From the NCBI GenBank assembly GCA_001462345.1, contig LIUM01000049.1, positions 100,149 to 164,148 on the forward strand: 64,000 nt of DNA, read 5' to 3'. The notes beneath the pieces are model-generated. The model did not search any database. It worked only from the letters and a program-made list of their open reading frames with translations, and had not been told where the DNA came from. The position numbers were made by a program, and so were the translations under genes. The stretch comes from Fibrobacteria bacterium AD312 (GTDB lineage Bacteria; Fibrobacterota; Fibrobacteria; Fibrobacterales; Fibrobacteraceae). Shown here one piece after another: positions 37,529 through 46,627 of the stretch. How positions within the stretch are numbered: the first letter of the stretch is position 1; each line of letters begins with the position of its first letter.

Positions 37529-38299
37529 TTAATACAAGGAATAGTTTATTCCAAAAAATAGTTCGCCAAGAAAATCGGGATCCATCATAAAGGTATCTGC
37601 GTTTTTATCCGCGAATGTAGGTTTTTCAAAATAAGTTCTGGAATAGAGATAAGACGTTCTAAAGCCAAAGGACGCTGATATTCTACGGAAGGCGGTGCGT
37701 ATTCCAACGCCCCACGAGTAGCCCCATAAACTAGTATTCTTAAATTCTGTTTTTCGATAGATGGCTCTTCCGCCAATGGCTCCAGCAAAACCGTATACTT
37801 TTAGCAATGTTTGGTAATTGTAGCTAGAAACAAGAGGAATACCAGCATCAAAACCAAGTTGCACAGTGAAATGATGAGCATCTAAACTACCTTCTACTGC
37901 AGAAGAGTCTAGTGTAAAAAAAGGATCGTTTGCAATAAGTTCATTTAGTTGAGCATAGCCTTGCTCAATATTTCTATCTCTATATTTCACTTCTAAATAC
38001 TGGTAACCACCTATAGCATAGAGCCCTACCCAAGTATTAATAGGTAAAGTACCCGAAAGTCCATAAAAATTTGAACTTTCTACTTTTATTTGATACGGGC
38101 GATTCATTATTTTGAAATTATACGTGATGTCGTATTCGGGAACAGAGGAAATCTCAAAATAAGGCCCTAAAGAGACTTGTTCCTCATATTTCATGGAATT
38201 ACTTTTATCTGGAGCTGCCAAAGAAGAGTCTATCTTCAAATTTTCTGTTCCTAAACAAACAGAAACTCCCAAAAAGAATGCCATTAAAATGTTCTTCAT
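37529..38299 (-). CDS. Outer-membrane beta-barrel protein of unknown function
   Basis: 256 residues. Signal peptide MKNILMAFFLGVSVCLG. Alternating hydrophobic/polar strands with aromatic girdles (VGLYAIGGYQYLEV, GYSWGVGIRTAFRR, FGFRTSYLYSR) and a C-terminal FFGINYSLY ending in an aromatic residue suggest an 8- to 12-stranded barrel. No close family recognised. Divergent from the ankyrin lipoprotein with two palindromes in the shared upstream region. The epimerase gene follows after 18 bases on the same strand. Confidence 0.65.
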   Translation of the reverse strand: MKNILMAFFLGVSVCLGTENLKIDSSLAAPDKSNSMKYEEQVSLGPYFEISSVPEYDITYNFKIMNRPYQIKVESSNFYGLSGTLPINTWVGLYAIGGYQYLEVKYRDRNIEQGYAQLNELIANDPFFTLDSSAVEGSLDAHHFTVQLGFDAGIPLVSSYNYQTLLKVYGFAGAIGGRAIYRKTEFKNTSLWGYSWGVGIRTAFRRISASFGFRTSYLYSRTYFEKPTFADKNADTFMMDPDFLGELFFGINYSLY

Positions 38300-38315
38300 A
38301 GAAATAATTTACAAT

Positions 38316-38352
38316 TTTTTGTACAAAAATGCGTTTTTTATGATAATTATCA
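38316..38352. promoter_or_regulatory. Two perfect palindromes in a divergent promoter region
   Basis: TTTTTGTACAAAAA (38316-38329) and TGATAATTATCA (38341-38352), 11 bases apart, between the barrel gene (start 38299, minus) and the ankyrin gene (start 38410, plus). The second resembles the inner half-sites of Fur-family boxes; which regulator binds is unknown. They could equally be chance in AT-rich DNA. Confidence 0.35.
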
Positions 38353-38409
38353 CAAAAAAAGTATATTTTTCTAGAGGGTAAAAACAAAAATATTTTTTGG
38401 AGAAAATCA

Positions 38410-39147
38410 ATGAAAAAACTTGCTATATACTTACTTGTTGCCGTTTTTGTAATGCTTTTTACAGCATGTGACGATAAAATGGATCCTAATAATCCTCAAT
38501 CTGTTAGAAAGGCGATTGCAAAACAGAAAATTGCATTTACTCCAAATCAATTTGTTTCATTTGCTGCCGCAGGTGATACTGCTAAGATGACGCTCTTTTT
38601 ACAAGCTGCTTTTGAAATTGATCAACCTGACGATAATGGCAATAATGCCGTTGCTATGGTTGTGAATCAAGGAAAAGTAGATGTTCTAAAATATCTATTT
38701 GCCAAAGGAGCAAAAGCAAATGTGTTCAATAGTAAAGGAGAGCATGTTGCAGATAACGCTGTAGCGATGGGGCATTTTGAGGTTTTACAAGTTTTGATTG
38801 ATCAGTTAAAGAAAGAAGAAGTAGAATTAGTTAATGTTGCATCCGCTGTTATTATTGCCGCAAAAACGGGGAACACTCAAGCTCTTCAAATTCTAGGTGA
38901 TTCTGGTATTCCTCTCGAAACTCGTGGTGCCGATGGCTATTTTCCAATTCATTTAACTGTAAAGGGTGGCCATTACGATGCGATGATGTATTTGATTAGT
39001 AAGGGTGTTGATCTCAATGTCAAATGTAATCAAGGCTATTCTGTTTTAGATTGGGCAAAAAATGAAGGCTATTCTCGTTTAATTTCTGCTTTGAAAAAAG
39101 CAGGAGCTAAGCATACTCCTGCATACATTAAGGAATATGGCCGTTAA
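38410..39147 (+). CDS. Ankyrin-repeat lipoprotein
   Basis: 245 residues. Lipobox MLFTACD. From about 45 onwards there are ankyrin-type repeats: AAAGDTAKMTLFLQAAF, VVNQGKVDVLKYLFAKGAKA, AVAMGHFEVLQVLID, AAKTGNTQALQILGDSGI, TVKGGHYDAMMYLISKGVDL. Such repeats mediate protein contacts; the lipid anchor puts them in the envelope. Shine-Dalgarno GGAGAAA. A terminator follows at 39172, so it is a single-gene unit. Confidence 0.82.
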   Translation: MKKLAIYLLVAVFVMLFTACDDKMDPNNPQSVRKAIAKQKIAFTPNQFVSFAAAGDTAKMTLFLQAAFEIDQPDDNGNNAVAMVVNQGKVDVLKYLFAKGAKANVFNSKGEHVADNAVAMGHFEVLQVLIDQLKKEEVELVNVASAVIIAAKTGNTQALQILGDSGIPLETRGADGYFPIHLTVKGGHYDAMMYLISKGVDLNVKCNQGYSVLDWAKNEGYSRLISALKKAGAKHTPAYIKEYGR

Positions 39148-39171
39148 TATTAGTTTTTGAGTATTTTCTTT

Positions 39172-39208
39172 AAGAACCTCTAGGTTTTTCCTAGAGGTTC
39201 TTTGTATT
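39172..39208 (+). terminator. Rho-independent terminator after the ankyrin lipoprotein gene
   Basis: Perfect 13-bp stem AAGAACCTCTAGG / CCTAGAGGTTCTT with a five-T loop. The T-rich tail (TTGTATTTTT) overlaps the -10 hexamer of the next gene, an unusually compact arrangement. Confidence 0.85.
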
Positions 39209-39216
39209 TTTGCATT

Positions 39217-39996
39217 ATGAAAAAGCTTTTTTTTATTTGTATTATTGTTGTTTCTTATGCGATGGGGCAAGAAACGGTAGAAAGTGTACGCCGGCAGATA
39301 AAAGCTGTGGAAGCAGAGACGGCGAGAGAGGTTAATCTTCATAATGAAGAAAAAAAACGACATTCCGATTTTATCGAAGTCGGGAGAAAGAAGGTCGTTG
39401 CCTTAAATTCGCAGAATCAATCCTTAAAAATGGAAATGGATTCGATGAAAGTGGAACTTTCTCGATTAAAAGAGGCCCGTCAGAAGGCTTTATCTACTTC
39501 TAAATATTATGAAAATAAAAAAGCCAAATACCAAGAGTCTCTTGCTTTAGTGATAGATTCTCTTCAATATTTATTTGTAATAGATTTCCCTTATAAAAAT
39601 GATGAGGCTATCACTAGTGTTTCTGAGATTGCTTCTCAATTAAAAAAAGGGCATATCTCTACTGCAGATGCCATTGCTCGTACGGTGGAAGTCTTTTTAG
39701 AGCGTATTCGAATGGGATATACCACAGAAGTGTGGAAAGGCTCTTTAGCTGTTGATTCACGAACGATTCATGGGACTTATATGCGATATGGAGCGGTGGC
39801 TTCTATTTTTGTAAGCTTAGATGGTCAGGATGTTTTCTGGCTATCTCGCTCCTCTGAAAACACTTATGTTTGGAAAAATGTTTCTGAGGATATAGAGATG
39901 CGTTCTATAATAAAAGAAGCACTTAAGGTAGCAGAAGGGAAAACGGCTCCTAAGATTGTTCCAATTCCAGTTTATTTGAAAAAGGGAGCGCTATAA
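39217..39996 (+). CDS. DUF3450-family periplasmic coiled-coil protein
   Basis: 259 residues from the ATG at 39217. Signal peptide MKKLFFICIIVVSYAMG; coiled coil about 25-110; then FVIDFPYKNDEAITSVSEIA, TVEVFLERIRMGYTTEVWKG and YMRYGAVASIFVSLDGQDVF, the DUF3450 arrangement. In Gammaproteobacteria DUF3450 genes lead the TonB2-type operon, as here. TATTTTTG at 39205-39212, just before the ATG, fits a FCB-type -7 element (TAnnTTTG) and leaderless initiation; an alternative in-frame TTG at 39202 lies inside it and is rejected. Cotranscribed with the five following genes. Confidence 0.8.
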   Translation: MKKLFFICIIVVSYAMGQETVESVRRQIKAVEAETAREVNLHNEEKKRHSDFIEVGRKKVVALNSQNQSLKMEMDSMKVELSRLKEARQKALSTSKYYENKKAKYQESLALVIDSLQYLFVIDFPYKNDEAITSVSEIASQLKKGHISTADAIARTVEVFLERIRMGYTTEVWKGSLAVDSRTIHGTYMRYGAVASIFVSLDGQDVFWLSRSSENTYVWKNVSEDIEMRSIIKEALKVAEGKTAPKIVPIPVYLKKGAL

Positions 39997-41453
39997 TGAA
40001 AAACATAATTTTGATTTTATTTTTTTCTATCAGTGCTTCTTTTCTTTTTGCAGCTCCTCCTAATGGAGAAGAGTTAGTGAAACAAAGAGCCTTGCTAAAT
40101 AGTGCAAAAGCAGACTTAGAGGAAGCAAGAAAAAAGAGAGATATGGCTGTCGCTGCTCGATGGAAAGATCGCGAAGTAGCAAACAAAGAAAGAGAACTTT
40201 TTAATGAGAAGTATAGAGAAAATAAAGATAAAATAGATGGATTAATGTCAGAACGTTCACGTTTGCTTGAAGACGTTCGTGTGGCAAGAGAAGATTTGTC
40301 TCAGGTAAGAGCTGCTGGTGAAAAAAGCAGGTCCGATTTTTTATCTCTCGCTTTAACGCCTGATTTATTGGAAGGGGTAGCCCAGCTTCAAGAGCAGGGG
40401 ATTCCTTTTAAAATGACAGAGCGTATTGAACAAATGAATCAAGTCAAAAAAGAAATGGATTTGTATAAAGATGATCCTTTGCGTTTAGCTCAAGGTCTTT
40501 TTTCTACTTTACAATATGAACTATTATTTTCTAGAGAAGTGGAAGTTGATACTGGAGAGTTAATTTTTGAAAATAAAGTGAAAATGGGAAAACGCTTGCG
40601 TTTAGGGGGCCTTTTCGCAATGCAAAAAAGCGATTCCGATTCCTCTGTGGCCTTATTATTACCTGTTGCTGGAGAAAAGGGTAGCTCGTTCTCTTGGCAG
40701 ACGAATTTAATACCTGGAGTTCAGACTTCGATTCATTCTGCTTTTGAGTCTATGAAAGAAAAGGAGATGCTTTTAATACCAGTAGATCCTCTTTTAAGTA
40801 CCGCTCTTTCTTCTGAACTAGCAAGCAATACGGAAAAGACGTTTAAAGAAACGGCGATTCAATTTTTTAGGGATGGTGGTGTTTTAATGTACCCTATTTT
40901 GGCCATCCTTATTTTTGCTTTACTTTTTGTGATAGAACGGTTTATTGTTATATCCCTAAAATCGTATTCAAAAGGGACTAAAGCCGTTTTAAGTGCTTTA
41001 GAATCTGGATCTCCTGAAGATGCTCGTCGGCTCTCGTTATCAGTAAAAGGGTCTATTGGAGCTCTTTTGAGAAAAGGACTTGAAAAAGAGTATCCAAGTA
41101 GAGCGGCTGCTGAAAAAGCGATCGAAGAAGTTTTTGCTGCTGAATCACCATCTATTGAAAAAAGATTAAGCTCTATTTCTGTCATGGCCTCTACTGCTCC
41201 ATTACTTGGGCTATTAGGAACGGTGATGGGTATGATTGAACTTTTTGAAGTGATCACTATGCATGGTACTTCTGATCCAAAGCTATTAGCTGGGGGTATT
41301 TCTATTGCTTTAATCACGACTCAAGCGGGTTTAATGGTGGCAATACCTCTTCAGCTTTTACATACTTTCTTATCAAATCGTGCCGATCAATTGATTGGAA
41401 AAATGGAAAAGATAGGCCTTACTTTGCTTAATAGGCTTTGGAGTAAAGGATAA
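39996..41453 (+). CDS. TtpC-like MotA/TolQ/ExbB proton-channel protein
   Basis: 485 residues. Signal peptide, then a periplasmic coiled-coil region (about 30-110) and a beta-rich segment, and from about 293 an ExbB/TolQ domain: VLMYPILAILIFALLFVIER (first TM), later STAPLLGLLGTVMGMIELF and LITTQAGLMVAIP. An ExbB domain behind a long periplasmic N-terminal part is the TtpC architecture of TonB2 systems, in which it is required alongside the ordinary ExbB. Overlaps the previous stop by one base (TAATG). Confidence 0.85.
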   Translation: MKNIILILFFSISASFLFAAPPNGEELVKQRALLNSAKADLEEARKKRDMAVAARWKDREVANKERELFNEKYRENKDKIDGLMSERSRLLEDVRVAREDLSQVRAAGEKSRSDFLSLALTPDLLEGVAQLQEQGIPFKMTERIEQMNQVKKEMDLYKDDPLRLAQGLFSTLQYELLFSREVEVDTGELIFENKVKMGKRLRLGGLFAMQKSDSDSSVALLLPVAGEKGSSFSWQTNLIPGVQTSIHSAFESMKEKEMLLIPVDPLLSTALSSELASNTEKTFKETAIQFFRDGGVLMYPILAILIFALLFVIERFIVISLKSYSKGTKAVLSALESGSPEDARRLSLSVKGSIGALLRKGLEKEYPSRAAAEKAIEEVFAAESPSIEKRLSSISVMASTAPLLGLLGTVMGMIELFEVITMHGTSDPKLLAGGISIALITTQAGLMVAIPLQLLHTFLSNRADQLIGKMEKIGLTLLNRLWSKG

Positions 41454-42082
41454 TGGTGACTGAATTCACTGTATTGGAAACGGCAATGCAGATACTCACT
41501 CGAGGTGGGTGGGTTTTAATTCCGATTTTTTTATTAGGTTGGTTTGCTTGGTTTTTAACTATTGAACGCTATTTTTTTTATAAGACGATTAAAGGAAACG
41601 GTTTTCAAAAAAAAGATCTCATTGCCATACAAAATGGAGATATTGAGTACTTATTAGGTTCGTTAAAAAAGGGATATTTTTTTAAGCTTCTGAAAGTGAT
41701 TGATCAATACCGTTCTAATGGAGAGACTGCTGTTCACCATGCGATGGAAGCCGTTCGACATGAAATGAGTCTTGATATATCTAAATCAATGAAAACAATA
41801 GCTATGTCTGCTTCTTTAGCCCCTATGCTTGGTTTATTAGGTACCGTTTCTGGTATGGTTCAAACATTTGAGGTGATTCAACTTTTTGGTTTTGGAAATC
41901 CAGTGCTTTTAGCAGATGGTATTTCGGAAGCCCTATTAACAACACAAGCAGGGCTTCTTGTGGCTTTTCCTTTAATGCTTGCTTTTAATTATTTGAGCGA
42001 ACGAATGGATCATTTAGAAAAGAATGTTTGGAGCGAAGCTCTTGCTTTTGAACGCCGTATTTTTGGTGAGGAGGACTTGTGA
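41453..42082 (+). CDS. exbB: ExbB-like proton-channel subunit
   Basis: 209 residues. Three membrane spans (VLIPIFLLGWFAWFLTIERY near 20-40; MLGLLGTVSGMVQTFEVI; LLTTQAGLLVAFPLM). ExbB forms the pentameric stator-like channel that with ExbD energises TonB from the proton gradient. Start overlaps the previous stop by one base (TAATG) with GGAG about nine bases upstream. Confidence 0.88.
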   Translation: MVTEFTVLETAMQILTRGGWVLIPIFLLGWFAWFLTIERYFFYKTIKGNGFQKKDLIAIQNGDIEYLLGSLKKGYFFKLLKVIDQYRSNGETAVHHAMEAVRHEMSLDISKSMKTIAMSASLAPMLGLLGTVSGMVQTFEVIQLFGFGNPVLLADGISEALLTTQAGLLVAFPLMLAFNYLSERMDHLEKNVWSEALAFERRIFGEEDL

Positions 42083-42483
42083 GTTTTATTAGAAATAAGA
42101 ATAGAAAAGTAAGTGTCATTGATATTTCTCCTATGATGGACATGGTTTTTATCCTTTTAATCTTTTTTATTGTGACTTCTACATTTACTCGTGAGACAGG
42201 TGTTGATGTGACAAAGCCAAAAGCAAGTTCAGCGAAGGAACTCGCTAAAGAAAGCATTTTAATTGGAGTGACTCGACAAGGGACTATTCATATTAATGAG
42301 ACTCAAGTGAATCTCTCTTCTTTACAAACCATATTAAGGCAAATGATGGCAGAAGCTCCAGATCGTCCAGTGATTATTGTTTCAGATCGAGAATCGCCTT
42401 CTGGTCGAATTGTTGATATTTTGGACGAATGTAATCTTGCTAAAGTGCGTAAAGTTTCTATTTCGGCGAAGCGAGATGATTAA
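42079..42483 (+). CDS. exbD: ExbD-like biopolymer transport subunit
   Basis: 134 residues. One N-terminal membrane helix, DISPMMDMVFILLIFFIV, with the proton-carrying Asp in its first half, followed by a periplasmic domain (ESILIGVTRQGTIHINE, RPVIIVSDRESPSGRIVDIL). GTG start overlapping the exbB stop (GTGA). Confidence 0.88.
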   Translation: MSFIRNKNRKVSVIDISPMMDMVFILLIFFIVTSTFTRETGVDVTKPKASSAKELAKESILIGVTRQGTIHINETQVNLSSLQTILRQMMAEAPDRPVIIVSDRESPSGRIVDILDECNLAKVRKVSISAKRDD

Positions 42484-43141
42484 AATAGATTTCAAAAAAA
42501 TGCCGTTGAAATGGTTTCGAATTCTATTCGCTATTCTTTTGGGATTGCTGATTAATGTCATTTTCTTTCTTGCCGTTCCTTTGATTAATGCTTTGTTTTT
42601 TAATCAATCGAATGCATCTCAAAAAGACATGGAAGTGATTACTGAGGTAGAAGTTCTTGTCAACGAAAAGCCTAAAGAAACAGAACAAAAGACGATTCGT
42701 ACGATTATGCAACCTAGTCCTTTTAAATTTAACTCGAATCAACGTTCTGCTGGCCGTCCAAGTGGAGCTGATTTTCAAATGGATTTATCTCTTGCTCGTG
42801 GAGAGGGTGGAGATGGTGTTGCGGTAGGTTCTGGTGGCATGGAAAATGTGATCTACGAAGCTGGCGAAGTGGATGAAACGGCTAGGTTATTAAAGGAAAT
42901 ACAACCTAAATATCCTGAAAGAGCCAAAAAAATGGGCGTATCAGGTTATGTTAAAGTTTATCTGGTGATTGATGTTTATGGAGAGGTTTCTCAAGTGAGA
43001 ATTTTAACTTCAGAACCTACTGGGTATGGTTTTGAAGAAGCGGCACTTAAGGCGGTGCGTGAATGGAAATTTGAACCAGCAAAATTAGGCTCTTTCCCTG
43101 TTTCTCAAAAAGCCACGAAGGAGTTCCGTTTTGTTCCATAA
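42476..43141 (+). CDS. tonB: TonB energy-transduction protein
   Basis: 221 residues. Starts MIKIDFKKMPLKWF, single membrane helix ILFAILLGLLINVIFFLAV, a charged spacer (VNEKPKETEQKTIR, not the Pro-rich kind) and a C-terminal TonB domain: PKYPERAKKMGVSGYVKVYL, ILTSEPTGYGFEEAALKAVR, WKFEPAK. The ATG at 42476 overlaps the exbD stop by eight bases; extending upstream would only read exbD out of frame. It carries proton-motive energy to outer-membrane transporters; no TonB-dependent receptor is in the window, so the cargo is unknown. Confidence 0.88.
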   Translation: MIKIDFKKMPLKWFRILFAILLGLLINVIFFLAVPLINALFFNQSNASQKDMEVITEVEVLVNEKPKETEQKTIRTIMQPSPFKFNSNQRSAGRPSGADFQMDLSLARGEGGDGVAVGSGGMENVIYEAGEVDETARLLKEIQPKYPERAKKMGVSGYVKVYLVIDVYGEVSQVRILTSEPTGYGFEEAALKAVREWKFEPAKLGSFPVSQKATKEFRFVP

Positions 43142-44117
43142 GAGCTCTTTATTGTTTTTGATTATCTGTGTTTGCGGTATAGGATCATCCGCTTCTTTTG
43201 CCGATGATTTCTTTTCTAAGGCAAATGCGTTGTATGATAATGGACAATATAAAGAAGCAGTCCCTTTTTATCGGGCGGCAATTGATGAAGGGCGATACGA
43301 ACCTTTTGCGTGGTTTAATTTAGGGAATACTTTAGTTCAATTACAAAAGAATGAAGTGGCCTTAGTGGCCTATCGAAGAACCGTAGAATTGCTCCCTGAT
43401 TTTGTGAAAGCATGGGTTCTTCTTGGTGATCTTTATTTTTTGGGAGATGATTTAGGAAATTCTATTGCATCTTATAAAAGGGCCATCGAATTAGGAGAGG
43501 ATACAGATCATATACATTATGCCTTAGGGGAGTGTTTTTGGAAAAGTGGGGACTATACTTTGGCTCAAAAGCACTATGAGAGAGCTTTGTATCTGAATCC
43601 TGATCGTATGGGAGCTTGGTATGGTTTAGCGGATATTTACGAATCATTAAATGATTATGAATTTGCTATAAAAACGTTGAATAACGCCATTCAACAAACA
43701 GCTTCTGCTGGTGCCGATGCTTATTTTACGATTTCTAACTACTATCAAAGTATGGATTCTTTGTCAAAAGCCTTAACGGCGATGGAAGATGGATTATTAA
43801 TAGACCCTCAAAATGTCTCTGCACGTCGTTATTTGGCTCAAATGTATTTAAAGGCAAATTCACCCTGGATGGCGATTTTCACGATAGAAGAGGGACTTCG
43901 ATATAATAAGGAAAAAGCGGTTCTTTTAGTTGATTTAGGGCAAATTTACTTTGAACAAAAACGTTATGAGGAGGCTTTTGAGTGCTTTTTAGAGGCTTGG
44001 AAGCTCGGCAATTCTCAAGGGCGAATTGGTGCAGAAAACGTGGGCCATACCTGGTATAATGCAGGAAATCAAGAACAGGCAGAAATAATTTACAAACGTA
44101 TCCGTGAGAGAAAATAG
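43131..44117 (+). CDS. TPR-repeat protein of the TonB2-type operon
   Basis: 328 residues. Signal-like N-terminus MFHKSSLLFLIICVCGIGSS, then about seven TPRs (YDNGQYKEAVPFYRAAIDEG, AWVLLGDLYFLGDDLGNSIA, ALGECFWKSGDYTLAQKHYE and others). TTG start at 43131 is supported by GAAGGAG (43117-43123) seven bases before it, lying inside the last codons of tonB. TPR genes at the end of TonB2-type operons are a known arrangement; their role is less defined. Confidence 0.75.
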   Translation: MFHKSSLLFLIICVCGIGSSASFADDFFSKANALYDNGQYKEAVPFYRAAIDEGRYEPFAWFNLGNTLVQLQKNEVALVAYRRTVELLPDFVKAWVLLGDLYFLGDDLGNSIASYKRAIELGEDTDHIHYALGECFWKSGDYTLAQKHYERALYLNPDRMGAWYGLADIYESLNDYEFAIKTLNNAIQQTASAGADAYFTISNYYQSMDSLSKALTAMEDGLLIDPQNVSARRYLAQMYLKANSPWMAIFTIEEGLRYNKEKAVLLVDLGQIYFEQKRYEEAFECFLEAWKLGNSQGRIGAENVGHTWYNAGNQEQAEIIYKRIRERK

Positions 44118-44259
44118 TATATTTCTCTTAGGTTCTTTAGAACGTGTTCTTTGATTTAAATAATAAGTTGTTCTAGTGAAGTAATTCATTTGTAGTAAAT
44201 TGTTTTTTTAATCCGAAACAATTTTAAAGAAACCGAAAGACTTTTTATTAGGAGAGAAT

Positions 44260-45642
44260 ATGAATAGATGGTTTTGGGCTTTATTAGGAACCTTTGCATT
44301 ATTTGTGGGCTGTGATGGTTCTAAACCGACTGAAGGTGATGATTTAAGTTCATCTTCTGTTTCTATCATCTTTATTTCTTCAGCAGAAGTAAATCAGTGG
44401 AATCAAGGGAATGGTACTGAAGAATCCCCTTATATGATTAATTCTGCAGATGATTTAGTCGCTTTATCAAATGCGGTTTCTCAAGGGGTTACTTATGCAG
44501 GGACCTTTTTTAAATTAGGTGGAAATATTTCCTTAAGTGGGCTTTCATGGACTCCAATTGGTGTTTGGGGTGAAGATGATCTTGGTTGGAAAAATAAACC
44601 ATTCAGAGGTTCTTTTGACGGCGGTGGTTTTACCATTTCTAATCTTACAATGAATAACACTTCTGTAAATTACGTTGGTCTATTTGGTTTAACAAAACAA
44701 GCAGTGATTAAAAATTTGAAGTTAGAAAGCATCAGTTTAAGTGCTAATAAAATACTGGGTGGATTAGTGGCGAAAGCGGATTCAACTTCCATTTCAGATT
44801 GTGAATTATCAGTCTCTCTTATTGGACAAGAACGTGTAGGCGGTATTGTTGGGGAAATGATTGCAGGTTCAATCACTAATTCTATTGTAAGTGGCTCTGT
44901 TGAAGGAAAGAGTACTGTGGGTGGTCTTGTTGGATTGATTGGAAGTAGCGCTACTGTTTCAGGAACTAATCAAGCAACTGTAACTGGGACTCTTCAAAAT
45001 ACGGGTGGGATTTCTGGAACTGTGAGTGGAGGTATTATTACAGAAGCTATAAATCAAGGATTAGTTTCTGGAATCCTTAATGTAGGTGGTATTGTTGGTA
45101 ATGTCACTATGGCTGGTCAAATTTCTTGGGTCTCTAATCAAGCGAGTATCACAGCTTCAGGAACAAATTCTTTTGTTGGTGGTGTTGTTGGTGATTTAGC
45201 CAGTAGTTCTGTTTTAGAGGCGTCCTACAATTTAGGCGATGTTTCTTCTACGGGTAATTACGCTGCAGGAATTGTGGGTAAAATGACGAGTTCTGAAATT
45301 CGAGATGTATTTAATCATGGAAAAGTATCCGCTACTGATTATGTGGGTGGTCTTGTAGGAAAATGTGGTGAAAACGTTAAGATTAATACTGGTTATAATA
45401 AGGGCTCTGTGACTGTAACTAAAAACTCAGCTTCTCTTTTAGCGGAGACTCTCTCTACAACAGAATTCTCCAATTTATTCTACGATAATGTTCTTGCTTT
45501 AGTCTCAAGTTCAGAAGCTGGTGGTGTTTCCTCTGTAGAAATGGCTTCTGCTACTATGGCGGCCACATTGAATAATGGCACAAAAACCATATGGACATCG
45601 AGTGCTACTGAAATGGGTGGCTATCCTTATTTATTGAAATAA
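44260..45642 (+). CDS. GLUG-repeat adhesin-like lipoprotein
   Basis: 460 residues. Lipobox LFVGCD, a short Ser stretch, then a right-handed beta-helix-type repeat region: PFRGSFDGGGFTISNLTM with VGLFGL, then repeated (V/I)GG(L/I)VG motifs (RVGGIVGEMI, TVGGLVGLIG, NVGGIVGNVT, YVGGLVGKCG). These GLUG repeats occur in surface adhesins, and here probably bind a polysaccharide or protein. Shine-Dalgarno AGGAGAG. Followed by a terminator, so a single-gene unit. Confidence 0.78.
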   Translation: MNRWFWALLGTFALFVGCDGSKPTEGDDLSSSSVSIIFISSAEVNQWNQGNGTEESPYMINSADDLVALSNAVSQGVTYAGTFFKLGGNISLSGLSWTPIGVWGEDDLGWKNKPFRGSFDGGGFTISNLTMNNTSVNYVGLFGLTKQAVIKNLKLESISLSANKILGGLVAKADSTSISDCELSVSLIGQERVGGIVGEMIAGSITNSIVSGSVEGKSTVGGLVGLIGSSATVSGTNQATVTGTLQNTGGISGTVSGGIITEAINQGLVSGILNVGGIVGNVTMAGQISWVSNQASITASGTNSFVGGVVGDLASSSVLEASYNLGDVSSTGNYAAGIVGKMTSSEIRDVFNHGKVSATDYVGGLVGKCGENVKINTGYNKGSVTVTKNSASLLAETLSTTEFSNLFYDNVLALVSSSEAGGVSSVEMASATMAATLNNGTKTIWTSSATEMGGYPYLLK

Positions 45643-45669
45643 ATAACCAGCTTGATTCAACTCTAAATG

Positions 45670-45704
45670 AAAAGCGATGATTATACAATCATCGCTTTTT
45701 TTAT
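45670..45704 (+). terminator. Rho-independent terminator after the GLUG lipoprotein gene
   Basis: Perfect stem AAAAGCGATGATT / AATCATCGCTTTT with loop ATAC, followed by T residues. Between convergent genes it may also serve lgt on the other strand. Confidence 0.88.
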
Positions 45705-45754
45705 AAAAAATAAAGTGGGGATAAACGTTTCGCGAAAGAATTTTTGAAAAACCC

Positions 45755-46615
45755 TTAGGATTTTTTATGGAGGGTTTTATTCTTTTCTTTATTTCGAATA
45801 ATGATAAAGAGAACGATTCCTCCAATAATCATCAAAGAACAAAGGGTTTGCCCGCGACTCATTCCAAAGAGATCTTCTCTCATTAAATGCGAATCTGGTT
45901 TTCTAAAAAATTCGATAAAGAATCGAAATGTACCATACCCAATAAGGTATAGTGACATCATTTGATTTTTGAAAAAGCTTTTCTTACGAAGGAAAAAGAG
46001 GATTGTAAATAGAATCACGCCTTCAAAAAGCATTTCATAAAGTTGCGAAGGGTGATGGAGTAAGCCGTCTCTTGCCATTGGGAAAATCATACCAATAGGA
46101 CTGGTGGTGACTTCTCCGTAGAGTTCACCATTGATGAAATTTCCAAATCGACCCCAAGAATAACCGAGTGGAACGGCAAGAAAACCTAAGTTTACTGTTG
46201 CCCAAAGAGGCATTTTATTCTTTTTGATACCAATAATGCCAAATATTGTGGCTACAATTAAGCCGCCATGGTAAGACATTCCTGAAATCCCTGTAAATTG
46301 AAATCCTGCATCGGTAATCCGGAATGGTAAAATAATCTCTAATGGATGAGATAAATAATAACCTGGTTGATAGAAAAATACGTATCCAAGTCTTGCCCCA
46401 ATTAAAATACCAGCAATAATCCAAGTGGCGAAGCTATCAAACTGTTCTTTATTAAAGCCAATCTTTTCTTTTTCATTGATTTTCCACATGACGAAATAGC
46501 ATGTAGCAAAAGCAAATAAATACATAATCCCATACCAATGAATTGGAAAATTACCTAATTGAATGGCGATGCCGTCAAATTTTGTTGGGATTAAATTCCA
46601 CCATGAAAAATCCAT
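45755..46615 (-). CDS. lgt: Prolipoprotein diacylglyceryl transferase Lgt
   Basis: About 286 residues, polytopic. Transfers diacylglycerol to the lipobox Cys, the first step of lipoprotein maturation, needed by the many lipoproteins here. The signature GRFGNFINGELYGE and GISGMSYHGGL with the catalytic-region His are visible. ATG 46615 has AAGAGG upstream; the GTG at 46621 overlaps it. Six bases after the PBP gene's stop, so it is the second gene of that operon. Confidence 0.95.
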   Translation of the reverse strand: MDFSWWNLIPTKFDGIAIQLGNFPIHWYGIMYLFAFATCYFVMWKINEKEKIGFNKEQFDSFATWIIAGILIGARLGYVFFYQPGYYLSHPLEIILPFRITDAGFQFTGISGMSYHGGLIVATIFGIIGIKKNKMPLWATVNLGFLAVPLGYSWGRFGNFINGELYGEVTTSPIGMIFPMARDGLLHHPSQLYEMLFEGVILFTILFFLRKKSFFKNQMMSLYLIGYGTFRFFIEFFRKPDSHLMREDLFGMSRGQTLCSLMIIGGIVLFIIIRNKEKNKTLHKKS

Positions 46616-46627
46616 AACCACCTCTTT

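Noticed and set aside
40859..41317. Minus-strand reading frame of 152 codons within the ExbB-domain gene
   Set aside because: Antisense shadow of a well-supported ExbB/TolQ domain.
44118..44259. Possible tRNA or riboswitch between the TPR gene and the GLUG gene
   Set aside because: Only weak hairpins (GTTCT/AGAAC), no cloverleaf and no recognisable aptamer core.
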